The notes: a model not told the origin generated them from the letters alone. A stretch of DNA of 64,000 bases from Paenibacillus pabuli (GCF_039831995.1 NZ_JBDOIO010000004.1:558001-622000), one strand, 5' to 3'; positions 9,792 through 19,572 are shown, numbered from the stretch's first letter. Program-made: numbers and translations.

Positions 9792-10531
9792 AACGTCTGT
9801 CCGCCATCTACGGTAATAAGCTGTCCGGTCATGGATGGCTGTTCAAGCGCAGCGCATATCATATGTGCGATATCTTCAGGCGAGGAAATTCTCTGCAATA
9901 ACAACGAGCCGCCGAGACGATTCATTCGCTCCTCGTTTCCGGCCCACCACCGTGTTGCAACAGCGCCAGGGACGATGGCATTTACCCTAATGAGCGGTGA
10001 GAGTGCGTGAGCAAGAGATAAGGTCAGGCCGTGAACTGCCGCTTTGGAGACCGCGTAAGGGAGGGAAGATCCGGAACCTGTGCTGCCCGCAATACTGCCC
10101 AGATTCACAATGGAGCCACCGCCTGCCTGCCGCATTCCCTCCGACACTGCACGAGCACAATGAAACATGCCTTTCACATTCACATCATACAATTCATTCC
10201 AGATGTCATCCGTTACGGATTCCAGATCGTGCAGGGGAATATGATGAGTGATTCCGGCATTATTCACAAGGGCAGTTAGGGGGCCATATGTTTCGGTTAC
10301 GGTAGCGACCATCTGCCTGACGTCCGTATCATCGGCAACATTGGCTTGAACGGCGAATGCTTGCCCTCCTTCATCCAAAATCTGTTGAACCGTCTCCTCG
10401 GCTGCAGCCTGCGAGCAGGAATAGTTGACGGCGACCAATGCTCCCTTGTGAGCCAGCAGCAGACTTACCGCACGGCCTATGCCTGTTCCGCCGCCTGTGA
10501 TTAAGGCTACTCTGTTTTTCCAGTATGTCAT
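9788..10531 (-). CDS. Short-chain dehydrogenase/reductase (FabG-like)
   Basis: The 247-residue classical SDR carries the NAD(P) loop GGGTGIGRA near residue 10, the structural NNAG motif (ALVNNAGITHH), the catalytic serine in IVNLGSIAGSTGS, and the YAVSK active-site Tyr/Lys. The substrate is unknown; 3-oxoacyl-ACP reductase is only the closest general description. I start at the ATG at 10531 because AAGGAG lies 8 bases upstream. An in-frame GTG three codons earlier is too close to that site. It is coupled to the EamA exporter gene, suggesting that the pair modifies and exports the same compound. Confidence 0.88.
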   Translation of the reverse strand: MTYWKNRVALITGGGTGIGRAVSLLLAHKGALVAVNYSCSQAAAEETVQQILDEGGQAFAVQANVADDTDVRQMVATVTETYGPLTALVNNAGITHHIPLHDLESVTDDIWNELYDVNVKGMFHCARAVSEGMRQAGGGSIVNLGSIAGSTGSGSSLPYAVSKAAVHGLTLSLAHALSPLIRVNAIVPGAVATRWWAGNEERMNRLGGSLLLQRISSPEDIAHMICAALEQPSMTGQLITVDGGQTL

Positions 10532-10577
10532 GTTGAACACTCCTTATCCTCATCCATTTGGTTGACTGGTTTGGAAT

Positions 10578-10653
10578 CTACATGAATTGTAGTCTTGTTT
10601 GCACATGAAGTATAATGATTGTTAGTGAACTGGACATCATTTTGAATGATGTC
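10578..10653. promoter_or_regulatory. Divergent LysR/SDR control region with two perfect inverted repeats
   Basis: Two perfect palindromes lie between the divergent genes: CTACA-N5-TGTAG at 10578-10592 and GACATCAT-N5-ATGATGTC at 10633-10653. A TATAAT box at 10611-10616 sits 18 bases after TTGTAG, which overlaps the first palindrome. This is the arrangement expected for a LysR protein that controls itself and its divergent target. The second repeat lies just before the lysR ribosome site and could also form an RNA hairpin. Binding is inferred. Confidence 0.6.
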
Positions 10654-10668
10654 AGAGTGGAGGACTCG

Positions 10669-11556
10669 ATGGAGAGCGGAGATCTTCGAATATTTCAATG
10701 TGTTGCACAGGAAGGAAACTTGACGAAAGCCGCTTCGAAGCTGGGGTATGTGCAATCCAACGTAACGGCCCGGATCAGACATCTGGAAGCAGAAGTGGGT
10801 ACAACGCTGTTCATTCGTCACAACCGGGGAATGACGTTATCTCCAGCCGGAGAGATGCTGCTGGCTTACGCGGATAAAATTATTGGTTTGCTGAATGATG
10901 CTTCCAAGGCGCTTCGGGCGACGAACACGCCATCAGGTCCACTACGAATAGGCTCTACGCAGACCGCTGCTGCGGTGCGGTTGCCTGAACTTTTTGCAGG
11001 ATATTATAGACAATATCCTGACGTATCTTTGTCACTGGCTACCGGCAATTCGCAAATGCTCATAGATCAAGTTATCGGGTATGAATTGGAAGGGGCGTTT
11101 ATTGGTTGCTCCTGCGATCATCCCGAGATCGCATCTGTTGATGTATTTGATGAAGAATTGTTTGTGGTTTCATCGGGCGTAATGCCAGCAGATGAGCTGA
11201 CTCGTAAACCGATCCTTGTCTACAGCATGGGGTGTTCCTATCGACAGACGCTAGAGGAGTGGTTGCTATCCTATGGGGTAAATCGTCCGGTAATTATGGA
11301 ATTTGGTACGCTGGAAGCCATTATCAGTGGCGTGGCATCGGGGATGGGGATTTCATTGTTACCGGAGATTGTTATTCGCCAGCAGATTGAAAGCGGCATG
11401 CTTGGCAAACATTCACTTCCCACTGGGATGAGCCGGATGATGACTCGTTTTATTACTCGCAAGGATGCGTTCGTCAGCAGTGCGCTTGGTGCATTTATGG
11501 CTATGCTGCCGCAGGATTATGATATGATAGAGAATAGAGATTATTCAGGCGTTTAG
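10669..11556 (+). CDS. LysR-family transcriptional regulator
   Basis: The 295-residue protein begins with the LysR winged helix-turn-helix (DLRIFQCVAQEGNLTKAASK, then YVQSNVTARIRHLEAEVGTT and LFIRHNRGMTLSPAGEMLL). A C-terminal periplasmic-binding-like effector domain runs from about residue 85 to 290. I chose the ATG at 10669 because GTGGAGGA lies about 6 bases upstream. The open frame continues 18 codons further but has no LysR similarity there. It is divergent from the SDR-EamA pair and probably regulates it. The effector is unknown. Its style recalls B. subtilis CzcR/YofA-type regulators. Confidence 0.9.
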   Translation: MESGDLRIFQCVAQEGNLTKAASKLGYVQSNVTARIRHLEAEVGTTLFIRHNRGMTLSPAGEMLLAYADKIIGLLNDASKALRATNTPSGPLRIGSTQTAAAVRLPELFAGYYRQYPDVSLSLATGNSQMLIDQVIGYELEGAFIGCSCDHPEIASVDVFDEELFVVSSGVMPADELTRKPILVYSMGCSYRQTLEEWLLSYGVNRPVIMEFGTLEAIISGVASGMGISLLPEIVIRQQIESGMLGKHSLPTGMSRMMTRFITRKDAFVSSALGAFMAMLPQDYDMIENRDYSGV

Positions 11557-11598
11557 TTTCAACCTAGGATAGGTAATCCGTTAAGGAAGTGATGAGCA

Positions 11599-12906
11599 AT
11601 GGATTTATTTTCGTTTCAACAGGACTCCAAGCCCCAGGCAAGACTGCTTGCAGACCGCATGCGACCAGAGCGTCTTGATGAATATATTGGACAAGAACAT
11701 ATTGTTGGACCGGGTAAGCTGCTGCGGCGCGCCATTGAAGCAGACCAGATTTCATCCATCTTATTATACGGTCCTCCCGGCTGCGGGAAGACTACGCTTG
11801 CTCACATCATCTCCCAGCATACACAGGGAGAGTTTGTTCGTCTGAATGCAGTGGACGCTTCGGTGAAGGACGTACGTGAAGTCATCGAACAGGCACAGAC
11901 GAACAAGCAATTGTACGGAACCAAAACCATATTGTTCCTTGATGAGGTACACCGCTTCAATAGTTCCCGTCAAGACGCATTGCTGCCAGCAGTGGAGAAG
12001 GGCACCATCATATTTATCGGTGCTACGACAGAGAATCCTTTTCATTACGTGAATGGAGCCTTGATGAGCCGCTCAACCCTCTTTCAGCTTGAGTCGCTGA
12101 ACAAGGCACATTCGCTTGTCGCCATGCGCCGAGCACTGGCTGATTCCGATAAAGGGCTTGGATTCATGGAACTGCAGGCAGATGACGAAGCCTTGGATCA
12201 TATTGCCACAATGGCTAATGGAGACATTCGGCGTGCTCTGAATGCTCTGGAACTTGCTGCACTGACCACGCCGCCCGAGAAGGATGGTTCCATTCATATT
12301 ACGCTTGCCGTTGCGGAGGAATCGATCCGTCGTCCAATTGTAAAGGCCGATGAGTCCACGCAATATGATGTGCTGTCTGCTTTTCACAAGAGCATTCGTG
12401 GTTCCAGTGATGCTGCGTTGTTCTGGTTTTTGTACGCCGTAGAGAAGCTGGGCATGGATCCGATGACATTTATCAGACGTCTGATTGCAGCAAGTAGCGA
12501 AGATATCGGTCTGGCGAATCCACAAGCGATGACCCAGGCTATTGGAGCACTGGACGCCTATCGTAACAACGGATGGCCGGAAGCGAAGCTGAATATTGCT
12601 CAGGCGATTTTATTTGCAGTAGAGAGTCCGAAGTCGAATGCAGTATACACGGCCATATCGAAGGCGATGAATGCAATCGATGAGGTGAAATCGGCAGAGG
12701 TACCCCTTCATTTGAGGGACACCCATTATTCAGGTGCAGTGAAGCTGGGACACGAAGGTTATCAATACCCCCATAACTATCCGGGACACTATGTGAAGCA
12801 GGAATACCTGCCCAAGCAGCTCTCGCGAAGAGTATTCTATGAAGCAACGGAGCAAGGCAACGAGTCGAAAATCAGGCTGAACCAACAGCGGAGAAAAGAA
12901 CTGTAA
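11599..12906 (+). CDS. rarA: Replication-associated recombination protein RarA (MgsA/YrvN, AAA+ ATPase)
   Basis: The 435-residue AAA+ protein shows Walker A YGPPGCGKTTLAHII near residue 55, Walker B TILFLDEVHRFN, sensor 1 FIGATTENPF, and a clamp-loader-like helical C-terminal region (RRLIAASSEDIGLANPQAM). RarA binds SSB and acts at stalled replication forks. AAGGAAGTGATG precedes the start with weak Shine-Dalgarno character. It lies where yrvN is in B. subtilis, between yrvM and cymR, although here a LysR cluster, transporters and fluC genes have been inserted around it. Confidence 0.95.
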   Translation: MDLFSFQQDSKPQARLLADRMRPERLDEYIGQEHIVGPGKLLRRAIEADQISSILLYGPPGCGKTTLAHIISQHTQGEFVRLNAVDASVKDVREVIEQAQTNKQLYGTKTILFLDEVHRFNSSRQDALLPAVEKGTIIFIGATTENPFHYVNGALMSRSTLFQLESLNKAHSLVAMRRALADSDKGLGFMELQADDEALDHIATMANGDIRRALNALELAALTTPPEKDGSIHITLAVAEESIRRPIVKADESTQYDVLSAFHKSIRGSSDAALFWFLYAVEKLGMDPMTFIRRLIAASSEDIGLANPQAMTQAIGALDAYRNNGWPEAKLNIAQAILFAVESPKSNAVYTAISKAMNAIDEVKSAEVPLHLRDTHYSGAVKLGHEGYQYPHNYPGHYVKQEYLPKQLSRRVFYEATEQGNESKIRLNQQRRKEL

Positions 12907-12934
12907 GATTGATGATCCGGGAGATGTATACAAC

Positions 12935-13333
12935 ATGAGAGAGCTTCTGTATATAGGTGTTGGCGGATTTCTGGGTACACTGACCCGATATTCCATTCAA
13001 TTAGGGATACCAGCTGCCAATGTAGGCTTTCCCTGGGCCGTGCTGCTGATTAACGCAATTGGCAGCCTGTTTTTGGGGTGGTTCTTTACCATCGCTGTCC
13101 CCGACAAAGTAACACCACAACTTCGTCTGGCGATAGGGACCGGATTTACAGGTGCTTTTACTACGTTTTCCACGTTTACGTTGGATATCGTCCGTCTATC
13201 CGAGGGTGGCATGTGGGTGAAGACCGTTATTTATACATTGGTGAGTTTGCTCGCAGGTCTGCTGCTCTGTGCTCTGGGTATCAAGGTTGGGCAGTTCATG
13301 CGGGGTAAATCCGCCCAGGATGGTGTAGCATGA
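12935..13333 (+). CDS. crcB1: Fluoride channel FluC/CrcB, first subunit
   Basis: The 132-residue, four-helix membrane protein begins YIGVGGFLGTLTRY, has the pore asparagine segment LLINAIGSLFLGW, and the hallmark GFTGAFTTFSTFTLD with the stacked phenylalanines of FluC channels. It exports fluoride from the cytoplasm. Its stop overlaps the start of a second, clearly related gene (ATGA overlap at 13330-13333). Such pairs are known in Firmicutes and are thought to form antiparallel heterodimers. I found no fluoride riboswitch upstream; the gene follows rarA by 28 bases. Confidence 0.93.
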   Translation: MRELLYIGVGGFLGTLTRYSIQLGIPAANVGFPWAVLLINAIGSLFLGWFFTIAVPDKVTPQLRLAIGTGFTGAFTTFSTFTLDIVRLSEGGMWVKTVIYTLVSLLAGLLLCALGIKVGQFMRGKSAQDGVA

Positions 13334-13686
13334 TCATCTGGATTGGACTTGCAGGTTCTTTAGGAGCCATACTTCGTTACAGTCTGGGGCGATGGATCTC
13401 AGGAAAACTGGGCACAGCTATTCCATGGGGGACATGGGTCATTAATATCAGTGGTTCTCTGCTGCTGGGGTTGTTATATGGATGGCATCAATCAGAGGTG
13501 ATCTCCGATGGGCTCTGGGTTGTGTGGGGTACCGGATTTTGCGGAGCATACACAACGTTCTCGACATTTGGGTATGAAACGATTCATTTGCTCGCAATGA
13601 AACGTTATCCATCGGCTATTCTATATGTAACGAGTTCCGTTTTGCTGGGTGTAGCTGTCTCCTTCGCAGGCGTGTGGTTTACATAA
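13330..13686 (+). CDS. crcB2: Fluoride channel FluC/CrcB, second subunit
   Basis: The 118-residue protein is a paralogue of its neighbour, with GLAGSLGAILRYSLGRW, the pore segment WVINISGSLLLGLLYGW, and GFCGAYTTFSTFGYE. Each motif aligns with the first subunit. The four-base coupling of the two genes suggests stoichiometric synthesis. Family knowledge indicates that paired short FluC genes make heterodimers in which each subunit takes one fixed orientation in the membrane. A two-way terminator follows. Confidence 0.93.
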   Translation: MIIWIGLAGSLGAILRYSLGRWISGKLGTAIPWGTWVINISGSLLLGLLYGWHQSEVISDGLWVVWGTGFCGAYTTFSTFGYETIHLLAMKRYPSAILYVTSSVLLGVAVSFAGVWFT

Positions 13687-13723
13687 CCAAAGATTTTAAA
13701 TGTTTTTGCAGGAAAAAGCAGGA

Positions 13724-13764
13724 AAAAAGCCATCCTTCATGGTATACATGAAAGATGGCTTTTA
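13724..13764. terminator. Bidirectional terminator between crcB2 and mnmA
   Basis: AAAAAGCCATC-TTCATG pairs with CATGAA-GATGGCTTTT, with A/T-runs at both ends. It can end both converging transcripts. Confidence 0.85.
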
Positions 13765-13818
13765 TGATGGGAATACAGGGTATTCCACATCATCTATACA
13801 TATTGGAGACTTTCCCGA

Positions 13819-15259
<1,441 letters not shown>

Positions 15260-15679
15260 TTGAAAATATCGACAAAAGGCCGTTACGGGCTAACCATCAT
15301 GATGGAGCTGGCAGCCAGAACAGGCGAAGGCCCTACATCCCTTAAAAGTATTGCGGAGCGCAATCAGCTCTCGGAACATTATCTGGAGCAGCTGATCGCT
15401 CCGCTGCGTAATGCCGGACTCGTCAAGAGTATCCGTGGTGCATACGGCGGGTATATTTTGGCAGGAGATCCTGCGACAGTGACTGCAGGAGACGTGATTC
15501 GTGTACTGGAGGGGCCGATCTCCCCAGTGGACTTCACCGAAGAAGATGACCCGGCCAAACGTGATCTATGGCTGCGCATTCGTGACAGCATTGCAGAGGT
15601 ACTGGATTCCACAACGCTCAAAGACCTGATTACATTCCAGGATCAGGAACAAAAAGACAGCTACATGTTCTATATTTAA
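15260..15679 (+). CDS. cymR: Rrf2-family cysteine metabolism repressor CymR
   Basis: The 139-residue Rrf2 protein starts KISTKGRYGLTIMMELAAR and has the winged helix recognition segment LSEHYLEQLIAPLRNAGLV followed by the wing SIRGAYGGYILA. It lacks the three-cysteine iron-sulfur cluster of IscR, as CymR does. In B. subtilis CymR represses cysteine and methionine uptake genes together with CysK. I use a TTG start at 15260 because AGAGGTGA is placed 7 bases before it; an upstream TTG at 15242 sits in front of that ribosome site. The neighbouring cysteine desulfurase is the conserved partner gene. Confidence 0.9.
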   Translation: MKISTKGRYGLTIMMELAARTGEGPTSLKSIAERNQLSEHYLEQLIAPLRNAGLVKSIRGAYGGYILAGDPATVTAGDVIRVLEGPISPVDFTEEDDPAKRDLWLRIRDSIAEVLDSTTLKDLITFQDQEQKDSYMFYI

Positions 15680-15711
15680 TCAAGGTTGATATTGAACATT
15701 GCGGCCACACA

Positions 15712-15738
15712 CTAAAGCCCCCATTATGGGGGCTTTAG
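15712..15738 (+). repeat. Perfect 12-base hairpin between cymR and the desulfurase gene
   Basis: CTAAAGCCCCCA and TGGGGGCTTTAG pair perfectly around a three-base loop. There is no T-run after it (CCATGC follows), so it may be a weak terminator, an RNA stabiliser or a processing site between the two genes. Confidence 0.7.
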
Positions 15739-15815
15739 CCATGCAAAGCAACATTTTATACAAATTTTATACAAATGAATCAAATGGAATTTCAACATAT
15801 AACGGGGTGAATTCA

Positions 15816-16967
15816 ATGAACAGAATTTATTTGGACCATGCTGCATCAACACCCATGCATCCGCAGGTGGCGGAAGCCATGATGAAAGTCATGACAGGCC
15901 AATATGGCAATGCCTCAAGCATACATGCCTTTGGACGGGATGCGAAGCGGACGGTTAGTGGAGCAAGGGACAGTATTGCGGCTTCCTTGGGCTGCTTCCC
16001 GGATGAACTCGTATTTACGGGTGGCGGCACGGAAAGTGATAATCTGGCGATCTTTGGCGCAGTTTATGCGCGAAAAGAGCAAGGGAAACACGTGATTACA
16101 ACGGCGATCGAACATCATGCGGTTCTTCACAGCTGCCAGGAGCTTGAACATCAAGGTTATGAAGTGACCTATTTGCCTGTAGACGAGCATGGAAGAGTAA
16201 GTTTGGATGAGCTGCAGGAGGCTATTCGACCGGATACGGTATTGATTACGATGATGTTTGCCAATAACGAGGTAGGAACGATTCAGCCCATCCGCGAAAT
16301 AGGGGAGCTGGCACGGAAGCATCAAATTTTATTTCATACCGATGCAGTACAGGCTCTGGGCACTCAAAACATCTCTTGTAAAGATCTTCCGGTTGACTTG
16401 ATCAGTTTCTCTGCGCATAAAATTAATGGGCCCCAAGGCGTAGGGGCACTTTATGTACGTCGTGGCATTGTGCTGGAAGCCAGATCCCATGGAGGCCTGC
16501 AAGAGCGTCAGCGGCGAGCAGGTACGGAAAATATAGCAGGGATTGCCGGATTTGCAGAGGCACTTAAAATTGCGACAGCGCAAGCAGAGACGAATCGTCA
16601 GCATGATCTGGAATTACGGAAGCTTTTGTTGGAACAGCTGGAAACCCATGTAGGCAAAGCACATTTTCACGTGAACGGTCATCCCGAATATACGCTGCCC
16701 AACATTCTGAATATCAGTTTTCCTGGGGTATCTACAGAAACCATGTTAATGAATCTGGACATGGAAGGCATCGCGGTCGCGAGCGGTTCTGCATGTACGT
16801 CAGGCTCTCTCGAAGTATCTCATGTGCTTAAAGCAATGATGCTGCCGGAGGCATTTTTGCATTCAGCGATTCGTTTTAGCTGGGGATTGGGTAATACTAC
16901 GGAAGAAATCATGAAAACCGCCGAAAAAATTGGAACCATTCTTGAACGATTGCGTAATAGACCCTAA
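15816..16967 (+). CDS. Cysteine desulfurase (IscS/NifS family, YrvO-like)
   Basis: The 383-residue PLP enzyme starts MNRIYLDHAASTPMHPQV, has the PLP-binding lysine in SFSAHKINGPQGVGALYVRR and the sulfur-accepting cysteine in ASGSACTSGSLEVSHVL. It takes sulfur from cysteine and should deliver it to MnmA for tRNA thiolation, as YrvO does in B. subtilis. I use the ATG at 15816 with GGGGTGA 5 bases upstream; the open frame continues 39 codons further through the hairpin above, which is not protein-like. mnmA is not its downstream neighbour here. Confidence 0.93.
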   Translation: MNRIYLDHAASTPMHPQVAEAMMKVMTGQYGNASSIHAFGRDAKRTVSGARDSIAASLGCFPDELVFTGGGTESDNLAIFGAVYARKEQGKHVITTAIEHHAVLHSCQELEHQGYEVTYLPVDEHGRVSLDELQEAIRPDTVLITMMFANNEVGTIQPIREIGELARKHQILFHTDAVQALGTQNISCKDLPVDLISFSAHKINGPQGVGALYVRRGIVLEARSHGGLQERQRRAGTENIAGIAGFAEALKIATAQAETNRQHDLELRKLLLEQLETHVGKAHFHVNGHPEYTLPNILNISFPGVSTETMLMNLDMEGIAVASGSACTSGSLEVSHVLKAMMLPEAFLHSAIRFSWGLGNTTEEIMKTAEKIGTILERLRNRP

Positions 16968-17132
16968 GGGGCTCTTTTGCACATGGAACAGAAGGAGGGA
17001 AGAAGTTCCATTTCATCGGTTAGATAGAAGCGGTTTTGATGATCGGCGTCTGATTGCCACTCATCAACTTTGGGCATACCTAGCAATAGCGCCGCGCCTA
17101 TTTAATGATAAGAAGATGAGGAGGACCCTGCG

Positions 17133-17654
17133 ATGAAGCTTCAGGAAATGATCGGACTAGCCGTTTTTGATGTCGAGGACGGAAAGCAGGTCGGTAAAAT
17201 CCAGGATTTCATTGTAAGTGACGATTGGAAAATTGAAGGCATTGAACTTGAGAACAAAGGCCTGTTTACCAATCATGTCAAAATCGTGCAGTGGCAAGAC
17301 ATTGTTGCCTACGGCGAAGATGCCGTCATGATCCGTAATCAACAGGCTGTCCGCAAGACGGGAGCCGACGACATAAAACACACGTATCTTCTTGGCCAGT
17401 CTAAATTGAAAGAGATGTCCGTGCTGACAGAAGAAGGTTTGCTGCTTGGACGAGTCTCCGATGTTTATTTTGACCAAGAGTTGGGAAATACAATAATAGG
17501 GATTGAAATTACGGACGGTTTTGTGTCCGATCTGATTGAGGGCCGTAAATGGCTGCCATGTACAAGCGATATGTCTATCGGGGAAAGTGCCATTATGGTG
17601 CCTCCACTGAGTGAACAGCGCTTGGAAAATGCCATTCATTCTGTTAATGGATAG
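17133..17654 (+). CDS. PRC-barrel domain protein (YrrD-like)
   Basis: The 173-residue protein contains two PRC-barrel repeats, the first beginning LQEMIGLAVFDVEDGKQVGK and the second around LKEMSVLTEEGLLLGRVSDV. Each has the beta-rich pattern of photosynthetic reaction-centre H subunits and RimM. It is soluble, with no signal peptide. The exact role is unknown. YrrD sits in the same yrv/yrr neighbourhood in B. subtilis. GAGGACCCTGCG precedes the ATG. The short gap before it (16968-17132) holds no gene but does contain a small hairpin. Confidence 0.8.
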   Translation: MKLQEMIGLAVFDVEDGKQVGKIQDFIVSDDWKIEGIELENKGLFTNHVKIVQWQDIVAYGEDAVMIRNQQAVRKTGADDIKHTYLLGQSKLKEMSVLTEEGLLLGRVSDVYFDQELGNTIIGIEITDGFVSDLIEGRKWLPCTSDMSIGESAIMVPPLSEQRLENAIHSVNG

Positions 17655-17664
17655 GTGAATGTAT

Positions 17665-17874
17665 ATGAAATGTCCAAATTGTAGTTCAAAAGATATCGGG
17701 AAAATTGGTTCCCACCAGTTTTATTGCTGGGGTTGCTTTATTGAATTAAACGTAAATGGTGAGAAAATGTCTGTATATCAAGTCGAAGAAGACGGAACGC
17801 TCAGCTCTCTGGACGATCTGTTCTTCGGGGATGAGCTGCCACAGGACTTCCCTCACCTGCACGCATCTTCTTAA
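17665..17874 (+). CDS. Small zinc-ribbon protein, conserved hypothetical
   Basis: The 69-residue protein has two CxxC knuckles, KCPNCSSKDIG and FYCWGCFIELN, a typical zinc-ribbon pair, followed by an acidic tail (LDDLFFGDELPQDFP). AGGTGA at 17653-17658 favours the ATG at 17665; the ATG two codons earlier abuts the ribosome site. It follows the PRC-barrel gene by ten bases, so it is probably co-transcribed. Function is unknown. Confidence 0.8.
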   Translation: MKCPNCSSKDIGKIGSHQFYCWGCFIELNVNGEKMSVYQVEEDGTLSSLDDLFFGDELPQDFPHLHASS

Positions 17875-18020
17875 ATGCCAGCGAAACTTCCTCTATATGG
17901 GGTTTTGTGACAACAAACGTCCTGGCCACTGTCGCATTTTGGTGACAGATAATGTGTATAGATGACAGTTACATAGCAGTCTGTCCATGCATTAATGTAT
18001 GCTGGAGCAGGGTGCAGCAT

Positions 18021-18054
18021 GCGTCTCCTTCCATTGTGAGGGAGGCGCTTTTTG
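18021..18054 (+). terminator. Terminator after the zinc-ribbon gene
   Basis: GCG-T-CTCC and GGAGGCGC-like arms flank ATTGTGA, followed by TTTTTGTTTT. One mismatch weakens the stem. The rest of the gap 17875-18141 shows nothing definite. Confidence 0.6.
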
Positions 18055-18141
18055 TTTTCTCTTTTCCACATCTGTGCGGGGTTAATAAATATTCCCTTTC
18101 CTACATATACTGACTCTCAGAGCCAGTCCAAAGGGGAGAGG

Positions 18142-19215
18142 ATGCAAGTGGAGCAATTAACCAAAAACAAGCTGTTCCGTTATGCCATCTGGCTGCTGCT
18201 CGGCTTGATCATTCTGTATTTTATATGGCTGCTGAGGCCTTTGCTGCTTCATATATACGGATTCTTGAAGACCGTATTGGCGCCGTTTATCGTGGCACTC
18301 ATCATTTCCTATGTGCTTAATCCCATAGTGAGTATGTTGGGCGGAAGGAAGGTGCCACGCTCCATCGCCGTTTTGCTTATCTATGCGTTCTTCCTCACCT
18401 GTATCGGTGTCATATTAATGAATGTCATTCCGGTGCTGATTGAGCAGCTTGAAGAACTGAACGAGCATATGCCTGAATTGTCGATGCGCGCACAGAGTCT
18501 AATGAACAGTATGGACCATAAATTGATGCCGCCGAGTGTACGAACAGGTATGAACAGCTGGTTCTTCCAGATGGAGGACCGTCTTACCCAGGGCATAACG
18601 ATGCTGATGGACAATATCGGGGCCACGATTAATGTGCTGTTTAACGTATTTATCGTGCCGTTTCTCATTTTCTATATGTTAAAAGATTTTGAGGTGTTCG
18701 AACGCACGGTTGTTGCGTATCTGCCGCGTTCTCGCCGCAAAGCCATCGTGTCCGTCATGAAGGAGATTGATACGGCACTCGGTAACTATATTCGTGGGCA
18801 GTTTATCGTCTGTGTAATTGTCGGCATTTTCGCCTATATTGGTTACGTGGTCATAGACATGCCTTACGCGCTGCTGCTGGCAAGCATTGTAGCCGTATTT
18901 AATATTGTGCCATACCTTGGCCCCTTCCTAGGTGCTGCGCCAGCTGTGGTCATGGCTTCAACCGTATCCGTCAAAATGGTCCTGCTGGTGGTCATCGTAA
19001 ACACACTGTGCCAGGTACTGGAGAGCAATGTAATCTCCCCGCAGGTGGTAGGGCGGACGCTGCATCTGCATCCGTTGTCGATTATTTTTGCACTGCTGGT
19101 GGGGGGAGAACTGGCAGGGATTGTAGGTCTTATTCTGGCGGTGCCTGTTTTTGCCGTTCTGAAAGTCATCGTGCAGCACTTTTTTGCCTATTACATCAAG
19201 CGGAGAACGGATTGA
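18142..19215 (+). CDS. AI-2E family transporter / permease (YrrI-like)
   Basis: The 357-residue protein has about eight hydrophobic helices with the family pattern: two N-terminal helices, the segment APFIVALIISYVLNPIVSML, a soluble middle part, then FIVPFLIFYMLKDFEVFE and the C-terminal SIVAVFNIVPYLGPFLGAAP. Named after E. coli TqsA, the family also includes sodium/proton antiporters, so AI-2 transport is not established. AAAGGGGAGAGG lies before the ATG at 18142. Its place upstream of alaS matches yrrI in B. subtilis. A second paralogue lies at 31647-32843. Confidence 0.88.
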   Translation: MQVEQLTKNKLFRYAIWLLLGLIILYFIWLLRPLLLHIYGFLKTVLAPFIVALIISYVLNPIVSMLGGRKVPRSIAVLLIYAFFLTCIGVILMNVIPVLIEQLEELNEHMPELSMRAQSLMNSMDHKLMPPSVRTGMNSWFFQMEDRLTQGITMLMDNIGATINVLFNVFIVPFLIFYMLKDFEVFERTVVAYLPRSRRKAIVSVMKEIDTALGNYIRGQFIVCVIVGIFAYIGYVVIDMPYALLLASIVAVFNIVPYLGPFLGAAPAVVMASTVSVKMVLLVVIVNTLCQVLESNVISPQVVGRTLHLHPLSIIFALLVGGELAGIVGLILAVPVFAVLKVIVQHFFAYYIKRRTD

Positions 19216-19247
19216 CCGACCGAGGGTGAATGCACCTCGAGGGTACA

Positions 19248-19276
19248 TTGACACTCGCATGGCGTACCGATATAAT
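19248..19276 (+). promoter_or_regulatory. Consensus promoter for alaS
   Basis: TTGACA at 19248-19253 and TATAAT at 19271-19276 are separated by exactly 17 bases, a perfect vegetative promoter. Transcription should start near 19283, at the head of the T-box leader. Confidence 0.9.
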
Positions 19277-19282
19277 GAAGTC

Positions 19283-19572
19283 ACATGTTTCAAAAATGAA
19301 ATCGATGATGAAATGAAGTACGCCGGGGGTTCCTTTCCTCAGAGAATAGACTTCTTCGGACCAGATTCAGATCTGACCGATGGCTGGAAGAGTCTTGAAA
19401 GTTGAAGCGGTGGAAAGCTGATTTCGGAGTGCAGGACAACCCTGCCGGGAGCGACCGTTATTCGCATCAACGAGGAGATTGCTGATTGGTCCGGATTAAG
19501 GGACAGGCAGCAATAACCAGGGTGGTACCGCGATAACATCGTCCCTGATATTTCAGGGGCGTTTTTTGTGTT
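19283..19572 (+). ncRNA. T-box leader of alaS with terminator
   Basis: The leader carries the invariant T-box AGGGTGGTACCGCG at 19519-19532, followed by a terminator (CCCTGA/TCAGGG plus GC closure and TTTTTT, 19540-19567). An upstream stem I region starts near 19300. Uncharged tRNA-Ala should pair with a GCN specifier in stem I and with the T-box, preventing termination so that alaS is made. GCT near 19382-19384 is my tentative specifier; its position in the folded stem needs checking. Confidence 0.93.

Noticed and set aside
12907..12934. Possible fluoride riboswitch before the fluC genes
   Set aside because: The gap is only 28 bases, too short for the aptamer.
16930..17136. Possible remnant of mnmA, yrrB or recD2 before the PRC-barrel gene
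   Set aside because: The translated frames show no similarity to those proteins that I can recognise.
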